From Ignavibacteriales bacterium (GTDB lineage Bacteria; Bacteroidota; Ignavibacteria; Ignavibacteriales; Ignavibacteriaceae): a stretch of 64,000 nt of DNA. Location: positions 248,001 to 312,000 of the forward strand of contig JADJHL010000008.1 of NCBI GenBank assembly GCA_016707585.1, written 5' to 3'. Positions 26,006 to 33,439 of the stretch are shown here, in pieces. A model generated the notes under the pieces. That model was not told the DNA's origin. It did no database searches and saw only the letters and a program-made list of their open reading frames with translations. A program made the translations under genes and the position numbers. Positions within the stretch are counted from its first letter, which is position 1; the number at the start of each line of letters is the position of its first letter.

Positions 26006-26033
26006 TATCTTTGAGCCCTTTGGGGTTAATCTT

Positions 26034-27068
26034 TTAATTCCAATCTAATATGACTTTGCCTGAGTTTCCGGATTTCATTATTTCAAATCCTTCTTTGTAA
26101 TCATCTATTCTAAATTTGTGAGTGATGATTGGAGTAATATCTAATCCACTTTGAACCATTGATTGCATCTTGTACCAGGTTTCAAACATTTTTCTTCCAT
26201 AAATACCACGAATGTTTAATCCATTAAAAATAATTTTTGTCCAATCAACTCCGGCATTTGATGGAAGAATACCAAGCAAAGCAATGTTTCCGCCATGAAA
26301 CATAACTTCTATCATACTATTAAATGCATGAATACTTCCGCTCATTTCTAAGCCGACATCAAATCCTTCTTTCATACCAAGTTCTTTAACAACCTCAGGA
26401 AGTTTTTCTTTGGAAACGTCAACTGCGCGAGTTACACCAATCTTTCTGGCTAGTTCTAATCTGTAAGGATTCATATCTGTTATTACAGTATTTCTAGCTC
26501 CAGCATGAATAGCAACCGCAGCTGCCATAATTCCGATTGGCCCTGCTCCTGTAATTAATACATCTTCACCAAGCATATCAAAACTAAGTGCTGTGTGTAC
26601 TGCATTTCCGAAAGGATCAAAAACAGCAAATAGATCAGTAGAGATTTTGGGATCACAGTGCCAAAGATTTTGAACTGGAATTACTAAATATTCTGCAAAA
26701 GCTCCAGGTCGATTTACACCAACACCTTTTGTGTTTGGGCAAAGATGTCCACGACCAGCACGGCAATTTCTACAAGTACCGCAAACGATATGGCCTTCTC
26801 CACTTACAAGTTCGCCAACTTTTACATCGTGTACGTTTGATCCGAAAGCCTCAACAGTTCCAACATATTCGTGACCAACGTGCATTGGAACAGGAATAGT
26901 TTTTTGTGCCCATTCGTCCCAATTATAAATATGTATGTCTGTTCCGCAAATTGCAGTTTTAAGAATTTTAATTAATACATCATTTGGTCCGTATTCAGGA
27001 ACAGGAACTTCATCCATCCAGATTCCGGGTTCAGCATATTTTTTTACAAGAGCTTTCATTTTTTTCAT
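26034..27068 (-). CDS. tdh: L-threonine 3-dehydrogenase
   Basis: A 344-residue zinc-dependent medium-chain dehydrogenase. Catalytic zinc ligands C41 and H66-E67 are visible, and four cysteines (C96, C99, C102, C110 in CGTCRNCRAGRGHLC) form the structural zinc site. The Rossmann motif GAGPIGIMAAAVAIHAGA is followed by VITDMNPYRLE, consistent with NAD specificity. It oxidises threonine to 2-amino-3-ketobutyrate for Kbl. The start could be M1 or M4, and the E. coli enzyme aligns with M4 (MKALVKKYAEPG). It heads the tdh-kbl-lipoprotein group on the minus strand. Confidence 0.96.
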   Translation of the reverse strand: MKKMKALVKKYAEPGIWMDEVPVPEYGPNDVLIKILKTAICGTDIHIYNWDEWAQKTIPVPMHVGHEYVGTVEAFGSNVHDVKVGELVSGEGHIVCGTCRNCRAGRGHLCPNTKGVGVNRPGAFAEYLVIPVQNLWHCDPKISTDLFAVFDPFGNAVHTALSFDMLGEDVLITGAGPIGIMAAAVAIHAGARNTVITDMNPYRLELARKIGVTRAVDVSKEKLPEVVKELGMKEGFDVGLEMSGSIHAFNSMIEVMFHGGNIALLGILPSNAGVDWTKIIFNGLNIRGIYGRKMFETWYKMQSMVQSGLDITPIITHKFRIDDYKEGFEIMKSGNSGKVILDWN

Positions 27069-27194
27069 GGTAAGATCCTTTAGAAATGAATTTACATTTT
27101 GTGATAGAATTAATTTTAAATTGTTCTAATCAAAATTAGAAATAAGGTGAGTAAAGGACAAAAGAAAAGTTTATTAAAGAGCTAAGATTTATAC

Positions 27195-27608
27195 TTAAAT
27201 AATTGAAAAAAGTGCAAAGTCTCTTCCAAAGAATGATTTTGGGGATTCTTTAAAAACTTTTAATTCTTTATCAACAATTTGATCATTTAGTTGGTTTACT
27301 TCAGCTGTATTTTTTAACCATTTTATTTCAGCATCAGTAACAAGATTGTTAGCACAGGCAAGTTTAACTGCATCTTGCAGAAAAGATTTAGCGATTTCTT
27401 TATCAGAAAAAGTGATTGGTTCTTCTTTGATATATTTATTTGTTAACAGACTTTTAACTGTTTCGTTAAAAAAATCAGATGCAAACCCGAGTTTGTCTGA
27501 AATTTTTTTCAGTATGTCTTTTTCTTTTTGGCTTAACTCTTTATCTAGTTTTGCAGTGATAAAAAGTCCTTTTAAGTAGTTGCTGCGATCCAAAAGTGGG
27601 ATATTCAT
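27195..27608 (-). CDS. TerB-like helical protein
   Basis: A 137-residue, all-helical soluble protein. The pattern LKGLFITAKLDKELSQKEKD, then KSFLQDAVKLACANNLVTDAEIKWLK, resembles TerB/tellurite-resistance-like folds, in which acidic residues between helices bind metal. The similarity is by pattern only. It is isolated, with a 126-base gap to tdh and a 574-base gap upstream. No tellurium-resistance genes are nearby, so the fold name should not be read as a phenotype. Confidence 0.5.
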   Translation of the reverse strand: MNIPLLDRSNYLKGLFITAKLDKELSQKEKDILKKISDKLGFASDFFNETVKSLLTNKYIKEEPITFSDKEIAKSFLQDAVKLACANNLVTDAEIKWLKNTAEVNQLNDQIVDKELKVFKESPKSFFGRDFALFSII

Positions 27609-28182
27609 TTCTACCTATTGATTTAATTAGAAACGTATAAAAATGCTCCAGGTACTCCTTTCAACTATTATGCCTTTTGATTTTGACTGCAATATATTTT
27701 TTTATAACGCTAATTCTATCCCAAAATATTGCCCATTGTCTTTGGTCACTAAATTAAATCTTATAATAATTCTCTTTGTATTTATTAATCTATAAATAAG
27801 ACATTTGTGCTAAACAGTTTGTGAATATTTTCGATAGTGTAGGCTGTTTTATGGATAAAGAAGTTTTTAAAAATAATTTATCAAAATAATTGAATTTGAG
27901 ACTGTATTTATTTCTCGTTTATTTTAAGAAAAATATACCGAAAATATTGGCACACATTTTTTTAGCAATAGTTTTTGCAAAAAATATCTTTTTACTAACA
28001 AATTGCTTCACTCATTCGATTATCAATTAGAGAAAAATTTATACTTTTTCAAAAAATCAACATTAACTTTTAAAACTGTTATTCGATGATAAAAGTATAG
28101 ATTTTAATAATTTCTATTAAAAATGGGGTGTGCTTAATAATTTGATTGGAAACTAAACTAATTATCACAATGTAGATACAGA
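27609..28182. other. AT-rich gene-free interval
   Basis: I found no convincing gene or RNA in this 574-base stretch between divergent genes. It is very AT-rich. The only structures noted are an inverted repeat TATACTTTT (28040-28048) with AAAAGTATA (28091-28099), and a near-repeat ATTCGATTAT / ATTCGATGAT at about 28015 and 28082. These lie within 150 bases of the histidine kinase start and could be regulatory. Confidence 0.5.
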
Positions 28183-29352
28183 ATGTTTGTTGCTTCAAAA
28201 ATCACATACTTAGAAAATCCAGCCAGAAGAACAATTTCTTTAATCGAATCAAAATCATTACAAATAAGTGATGATGCTACCATTCATCAACTGCTTGAAT
28301 GTTTTCCCGATTTAGTTTTGATTCTAAATGAAAAAAGAGAAATAGTCGCTTACAATAGTAAAGCTGAGGAGTTTTTTCAACTTAAAGAAAAAATTGCAGT
28401 AATTGGTGAAAGATTAGGTGAAGCTCTTGGTTGCATTCACTCAAAAGAAACTGAACACGGTTGTGGTTCATCATTATTTTGTTCAGAATGCAAAGCAAAC
28501 AGCAGTTGCAAAAAAACTATTGATTCACTTGTTGTGGTGGAAGATGAATGTAGAATTAATATTACTTACGATGGTTTTGAAGCATCACTTGATTTTAAAG
28601 TTATTACTTCACCCCTAAAATATGGTGATAATAATTATGTGATATTCGCAATCAAAAATCTTGAAAGTGAAAAGAGAAGAGAATTGTTAGAAAGAATTTT
28701 CTTTCATGATGTTTTAAATACTGCTTCAATAATTTTTGGTATTTCTGGTATGATTTCCGAAGTGCGCGAAACTGATGACTTTGATAAGTATGCAAAAATT
28801 TTACAAAATACTTCAGAACAATTGATTCAAGAAATTCAAGCCCAAAGAGATTTATCAAATGCAGAAGCTGGAAAGCTTATTATCTATCCAGCACAGGATA
28901 CTGTAAATGATATTCTTGAAAAAGCTTTTGAGCTTTATCAAAATAACAGTTTAACAAAAGGTAAAGAGTTTGTTTGCAAGTATCCAAAAGAAACTATGAT
29001 AATTGAAACTGATCATCATTTTATAATTCGTTCTTTGGGTAACTTAATTAAAAACGCGCTTGAAGCAATCAGCACAGGCGGAAAAGTTGAATTGCAAGCT
29101 TATGAATATGGAGACAACATAAGATTTGTTGTTGTTAATGATGGCGTAATTCCAAAACATATTCAACTTCAAATTTTCAATCGTTCATTTAGTACAAAAG
29201 CTAAAAAGGGCAGAGGCATTGGTACTTACAGCGTTAAACTTTTGATTGAAAATTATCTTAAAGGCAAAGTTAGCTTTGTTTCAAATGATGAGAATCAAAC
29301 TCAATTTATTATAGAAGTACCTAAGAAATTTCCAGAATTAGAATCATATTAA
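28183..29352 (+). CDS. Soluble PAS histidine kinase with a cysteine cluster
   Basis: A 389-residue kinase with no membrane segment. A PAS-like domain (about residues 30-160) contains five closely spaced cysteines at 84, 94, 100, 103 and 109, within GCIHSKETEHGCGSSLFC and the next few residues. The phosphoacceptor histidine is probably H175 in IFFHDVLNTAS. The ATPase domain shows N-box NLIKNALEAIS and G-box GRGIGTYSVKLLIENYLKG. The cysteine pattern suggests redox, metal or Fe-S sensing inside the cytoplasm, which is inference. No partner response regulator is adjacent, so it is an orphan sensor. A long AT-rich upstream region may hold its control sites. Confidence 0.85.
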   Translation: MFVASKITYLENPARRTISLIESKSLQISDDATIHQLLECFPDLVLILNEKREIVAYNSKAEEFFQLKEKIAVIGERLGEALGCIHSKETEHGCGSSLFCSECKANSSCKKTIDSLVVVEDECRINITYDGFEASLDFKVITSPLKYGDNNYVIFAIKNLESEKRRELLERIFFHDVLNTASIIFGISGMISEVRETDDFDKYAKILQNTSEQLIQEIQAQRDLSNAEAGKLIIYPAQDTVNDILEKAFELYQNNSLTKGKEFVCKYPKETMIIETDHHFIIRSLGNLIKNALEAISTGGKVELQAYEYGDNIRFVVVNDGVIPKHIQLQIFNRSFSTKAKKGRGIGTYSVKLLIENYLKGKVSFVSNDENQTQFIIEVPKKFPELESY

Positions 29353-29532
29353 ATTAAATCATGCTTGCTTTGTTTAGATAAAAATTTATATCCATAAGAG
29401 TTTTTGATTATCGTTTAGTTACGACCAAATTATTCTTTGATTACATTTTGCAAAACTCATAAGTAATTATAGATTTTTATAATTACTTTTTCATTTCAAA
29501 ATATCACAATTAATTAAATCTCACTTAACCTT

Positions 29533-30294
29533 ATGAAAACAAAACTCATAATACTTTTTATTGGTTTTCTATCACTTAATAACTTTCCTCAAATCAACAC
29601 GGAACGTTACAGACTTGATTCTGATTCGATTGGTTTTTCTGGAATTGCAGATATTGAAATAACTGCAATAACTGGAAATACAGATTTTCAAATTATACAT
29701 CTTGGCGGAAGACTAAATTATAATTGGGGAAATAGTTATACTTTTTTAGTTGCTGATGGTGGATTTGGCTGGGATGAAGGTGAGCAAATTTTTGATCAGG
29801 CTTTGATGCATTTAAGACATGTTCAAACCCTTACAGAATTAATTCAAGCTGAAGTATTTACTCAAATTGATTTTAATAAAAGCAGGTTGTTAACTGAACG
29901 CGAATTAATTGGAGGCGGATTAAGATTTAGAATTTTAAAATATAATAATTTGAAATTTAGATTAGGCACATCATACTTTTTTGAACACGAAGATTACGAT
30001 GTTTCGGCAAATTCCATTCACGGAAGTAATTTATTTGCAAATCGTTTTTCAACCTATCTAACATTGGAATATGAAATAAAAGATGATATTAAACTTATGA
30101 TGATAACATATTTTCAACCACAAATCGGTAAGTGGAATGATTTCAGAATCATTTCAGATAATTCATTAATAGTTGGATTAAGCTCTTTTGTTGATTTGAA
30201 AACCAGCTTCAATCTTCGTTATGATGCTAAACCACCAGAAACTATTAAAAACATTGATACATTTACAAGATTTGGATTTAGTTTTAAATTCTAA
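29533..30294 (+). CDS. DUF481-family outer-membrane protein
   Basis: A 253-residue secreted protein with signal peptide MKTKLIILFIGFLSLNNFPQ. The mature part is a repetitive antiparallel beta pattern (GFSGIADIEITAITGNTDFQ, then GGRLNYNWGNSYTFLVADGG) ending FTRFGFSFKF with a terminal Phe, typical of the DUF481 salt-induced outer-membrane barrel family. The role is not established beyond an outer-membrane location. It is 180 bases downstream of the histidine kinase on the same strand but probably separately transcribed. Confidence 0.78.
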   Translation: MKTKLIILFIGFLSLNNFPQINTERYRLDSDSIGFSGIADIEITAITGNTDFQIIHLGGRLNYNWGNSYTFLVADGGFGWDEGEQIFDQALMHLRHVQTLTELIQAEVFTQIDFNKSRLLTERELIGGGLRFRILKYNNLKFRLGTSYFFEHEDYDVSANSIHGSNLFANRFSTYLTLEYEIKDDIKLMMITYFQPQIGKWNDFRIISDNSLIVGLSSFVDLKTSFNLRYDAKPPETIKNIDTFTRFGFSFKF

Positions 30295-30376
30295 AGTGTT
30301 TATCTAAAACAAAATTGTAGTATTTTAAAATCAATAGTTAAAAAATTTAGTTATAAAGTTTCCTGGGAGTATAAAA

Positions 30377-31768
30377 ATGAGTTACAGAATTGAAAAAGAC
30401 ACAATGGGCGAAATTGAAGTTCCAACAGATAAATATTATGGAGCACAAACCGCAAGATCATTAAAGAATTTTAAAATTGGCGGTGAAAGATTTCCACGTG
30501 AGATGATTCGTGCTCTTGGTATTGTAAAAAAAGCTGTTGCAATCACAAACTATGAATTAGGTTCTTTGCCAAAAGAAAAAATGGAATTGATCGTTAAAGC
30601 ATCTGAAGAGGTTATCGATGGAAAACTTGATGAACATTTTCCGTTAGTTGCCTGGCAAACTGGCAGTGGAACACAATCCAATATGAATACTAATGAAGTT
30701 ATATCTAACCGTGCTATCGAAATGGTCGGTGGAGTTTTAGGAAGTAAAAATCCAATTCATCCAAACGATGATGTAAATAAATCACAATCAACAAACGATG
30801 CTTTTCCTACTGCAATTCATGTTGCAGCTGTGGAAGAAATTCATAGACGCTTAATTCCAATGATTGGGAAACTAAGGCACACATTAAATCTTAAATCAAA
30901 AGAATTTGAAGACATAATAAAAATTGGCAGAACACACTTAATGGATGCTACTCCATTAACGCTAGGGCAAGTATTTTCCGGTTACGCTCATCAATTAACA
31001 AATGGATTAGCAAGTATCAATTGCGCTCTTGCAAGATTGTATGAAATTCCACTTGGTGGTAGTGCGGTTGGAACAGGACTTAATACACATCCTGATTATG
31101 CTGTTTTATCCGCAAAAAAGATTGCAGAGATTACCGGATTACCATTTAGAACTGCTCCAAATAAATTTGAAGCAATGGCGGCAAAAGATGCTCTTGTAGA
31201 AATGAGTGGAATATTAAAAACATTAGCAACTTCACTAATTAAAATCGCAAATGATATTCGTTGGCTCGGTAGTGGACCAAGATGCGGAATAGGTGAACTT
31301 TTACTCCCGGAAAATGAGCCTGGAAGTTCTATTATGCCAGGCAAAGTAAATCCAACACAATGTGAAGCGATGACGATGGTTTGTGCACAGGTTTTTGGAA
31401 ATGATGTTACGATAAGTTTTTCAGGTGCTAGCGGACATTTTGAGTTAAATGTGTTTATGCCGGTAATTGCTTTCAATATTTTGCAATCAATAAAATTAAT
31501 GGCTGACGCCAGTGAAAGTTTTACAGATAATTGCATTGCAGGTATTGAAGCAAACAAACCCAATATTCAAAAACATCTTGAAAATTCATTGATGTTGGTT
31601 ACTGCCTTAAATCCAGTTATAGGTTATGATAATGCAGCTAAGGTAGCGAAGAAAGCACATAAAGAAAATAAAACTCTTAAAGAAGCAGCTTTGGAATTAG
31701 GATTACTAACAGCTGAAAAATTTGATGAAGTTGTTAGACCTGAAAATATGATTGGACCAAAAAAGTAA
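30377..31768 (+). CDS. fumC: Class II fumarate hydratase
   Basis: The 463-residue enzyme begins YRIEKDTMGEIEVPTDKYYG and contains the SGTQSNMNTNEVISNRAIE, GRTHLMDATPLTLGQ and GSSIMPGKVNPTQCE signature blocks of the fumarase/aspartase superfamily. The catalytic serine lies in the GSSIMPGKVNP loop. It interconverts fumarate and malate in the TCA cycle without an iron-sulfur cluster. The length and the PNDDVNKSQSTND segment favour FumC over aspartase. CCTGGGAGTATAAAA precedes the ATG. A terminator-like hairpin follows the stop. Confidence 0.97.
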   Translation: MSYRIEKDTMGEIEVPTDKYYGAQTARSLKNFKIGGERFPREMIRALGIVKKAVAITNYELGSLPKEKMELIVKASEEVIDGKLDEHFPLVAWQTGSGTQSNMNTNEVISNRAIEMVGGVLGSKNPIHPNDDVNKSQSTNDAFPTAIHVAAVEEIHRRLIPMIGKLRHTLNLKSKEFEDIIKIGRTHLMDATPLTLGQVFSGYAHQLTNGLASINCALARLYEIPLGGSAVGTGLNTHPDYAVLSAKKIAEITGLPFRTAPNKFEAMAAKDALVEMSGILKTLATSLIKIANDIRWLGSGPRCGIGELLLPENEPGSSIMPGKVNPTQCEAMTMVCAQVFGNDVTISFSGASGHFELNVFMPVIAFNILQSIKLMADASESFTDNCIAGIEANKPNIQKHLENSLMLVTALNPVIGYDNAAKVAKKAHKENKTLKEAALELGLLTAEKFDEVVRPENMIGPKK

Positions 31769-31789
31769 ATACGAACAAATTTAAAATAA

Positions 31790-31823
31790 AAAACGGTAGC
31801 TAATTGGCTGCCGTTTTATTTTT
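31790..31823. terminator. Terminator after fumC
   Basis: AAAACGGTAGC (31790-31800) pairs with GCTGCCGTTTT (31807-31817), with one G-U pair and a 6-base loop, followed by ATTTTTT. It lies between convergent genes and is probably bidirectional. Confidence 0.88.
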
Positions 31824-31837
31824 TCAAGTAATTAAAA

Positions 31838-32263
31838 TTACTTCGAAATAATTTCAATCAAAGCACTTGCAACTGTTTTATCTCTATCATCTAAAAGAAA
31901 AACTCTATAAAGTCCTGGTTCTTCAAATTTTAAATCGCTATCTGAATTTTTTGCAAAGAAAACATAACTCATATCAGACTCAATTACGTAGTCAAATTTT
32001 TTATAGAACTCAAACTTATTGCCTCGATCATTTAGTTTATCAAATTGAATGTGAACATCGGTAAGTCCTAATTCATAATCTGATTTTACCATAACAGTTA
32101 GATATCCAGTTGTAAACCTGTCACTAACACCAATCTCACCTTTTTTAGAATCATATTCCTCACAGAAATAAAGAACTGGTTCATTCTGCGCATATACTTT
32201 TGAAATCATTCCTGATACAAACAACGCAGCAAACAAAAATAAAAACACGTAACTTTTTTTCAT
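31838..32263 (-). CDS. Secreted hypothetical protein
   Basis: A 141-residue product with signal peptide MKKSYVFLFLFAALFVSGMI and predicted cleavage after VYA-Q. The mature domain is a beta-rich sandwich-like sequence (GEIGVSDRFTTGYLTVMVKS, ending TVASALIEIISK). It is similar in style to small periplasmic or surface beta domains, but I recognise no family. AAAGGAAGTTC precedes the start codon on the minus strand, a good ribosome-binding site. It converges with fumC and is divergent from the next membrane protein gene. Confidence 0.65.
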   Translation of the reverse strand: MKKSYVFLFLFAALFVSGMISKVYAQNEPVLYFCEEYDSKKGEIGVSDRFTTGYLTVMVKSDYELGLTDVHIQFDKLNDRGNKFEFYKKFDYVIESDMSYVFFAKNSDSDLKFEEPGLYRVFLLDDRDKTVASALIEIISK

Positions 32264-32408
32264 TTGAACTTCCTTTTAAATAGTATAATTAAACTTACCT
32301 GAATACTTGACCATTAAAGTTTATTTTTACTTTTATTTTAGGGTAGAAATAATAGCATTATTACTACAAGAAATCATTATTTTTGACTTCAAAAATTTGG
32401 AATAAGAT

Positions 32409-33128
32409 TTGGAAACCTGGAACGGAATAGTTTCTCTTCTCATTGCTTGTATTGAGTTTTTACTTCTATTCAATTTGATAGTATTTATTGAGAAGAATAG
32501 AGTAAATATCATTGCAATGATTATGATTACTCTACTTGCATCATATCAGGCAATGGAATTTTTAATGTGTCAGGTTGGTTTGCAGGCACCAATATTTCCT
32601 TATCTGGCTTTTGTAATTATTGGTTTTCTTCCGCCACTAAATCTTTTACTTACTTTAACACTTACCAAAAATCTAAATCTTAACACAAAAACATTTTTGA
32701 TTTTTATTCCAGCAATTGCATTCTCAATTTATTACTTATTTGTTATTCCGGAATTTGCTGTAACAAGTTGTGCAGTACTTTATGCAAGTTATCATTACCC
32801 ATTAGGAGATTTATATGGTGCTTTTTATTATCTGCCAATTTTGATTTCAATAGTTTTGTTAATAAAATTTATTCCCAAAACTGATGACAAAAAACAAAAA
32901 CTGATTACAAAAGTTTTATTGTTTGGCGCAATATTTATAAGTCTTCCTTCAACATTAGGATTCATCTTAATGTTTAGTGGTAATTATTCAATCCTTTCCT
33001 CAATCGAAAGCATAATGTGCAAGTTTGCATTTGTGTACGCAATTATTTTAAGTTTTGTATGTTTATATAATTCACCTTTTAACGATGAACGAAATTATTT
33101 TAAATATTTATTTAGTAATAAACAATAA
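32409..33128 (+). CDS. Seven-helix integral membrane protein, unknown function
   Basis: Translation appears to begin at TTG (ETWNGIVSLLIACIEFLLLF), as no ATG precedes the first membrane helix. The 239-residue protein has about seven hydrophobic helices and a short basic C-tail, similar in layout to the 7TM sensory modules found in front of histidine kinases or stand-alone. Cysteines within helix and loop regions (LMCQVGL, AVTSCAVLYA, SIMCKFAF) may be structural. The gene overlaps the next frame by 44 to 74 bases depending on its start, so the two are translationally linked. Confidence 0.6.
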   Translation: METWNGIVSLLIACIEFLLLFNLIVFIEKNRVNIIAMIMITLLASYQAMEFLMCQVGLQAPIFPYLAFVIIGFLPPLNLLLTLTLTKNLNLNTKTFLIFIPAIAFSIYYLFVIPEFAVTSCAVLYASYHYPLGDLYGAFYYLPILISIVLLIKFIPKTDDKKQKLITKVLLFGAIFISLPSTLGFILMFSGNYSILSSIESIMCKFAFVYAIILSFVCLYNSPFNDERNYFKYLFSNKQ

Positions 33129-33414
33129 TTTAGTTGAGGCTTTCAAAGTCGTATCATACGAAATTGAGGGCGGAGATGATAGAAAAATCGAATTTCTAAA
33201 ATTTCATGCTAAAGAAGATTATCCTAGAGCAATTGTTTTTGACTCACCTTCGGACAAAGAAGGAAAGTTTATTAGTTATGATAAATTTCATAAACTAGAA
33301 AAACGTGGAATGCATTTTCAACTTTTTGAGACAATCTTTCAGAAATTTGGTGTTGCTGAAAATCCATTAGTTTGCGTTACTCCTGTTGTGGATGGAGAAA
33401 TTTATTCTCAATAA
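33085..33414 (+). CDS. Hypothetical protein overlapping its upstream neighbour
   Basis: I take ATG 33085 (MNEIILNIYLVINNNLVEAF); an earlier Met at 33055 and later non-ATG starts are possible. The C-terminal 90 residues (FKVVSYEIEGGDDRKIEFLK, then MHFQLFETIFQKFGVAENPL) look like a compact alpha/beta domain, while the first residues lie in the overlap with the upstream membrane protein gene. I recognise no family. The next gene's start codon is 26 bases downstream, so the three genes are very tightly packed. Reality as a gene is likely; the exact start is uncertain. Confidence 0.55.
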   Translation: MNEIILNIYLVINNNLVEAFKVVSYEIEGGDDRKIEFLKFHAKEDYPRAIVFDSPSDKEGKFISYDKFHKLEKRGMHFQLFETIFQKFGVAENPLVCVTPVVDGEIYSQ

Positions 33415-33439
33415 TTCAAATAAAAATTCAGGTTTAGGT

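Noticed and set aside
27195..27608. Tellurite resistance function for the TerB-like gene
   Set aside because: Only a fold-level resemblance is visible and no other ter genes are nearby.
27949..27967. Possible sigma54 promoter (TTGGCACACATTTTTTTAGC)
   Set aside because: The GG and GC elements are 16 bases apart instead of the required 12.
31096..31563. 155-codon open frame antisense to fumC
   Set aside because: It is a shadow of the fumarase reading frame, with no start signal or recognisable domain.
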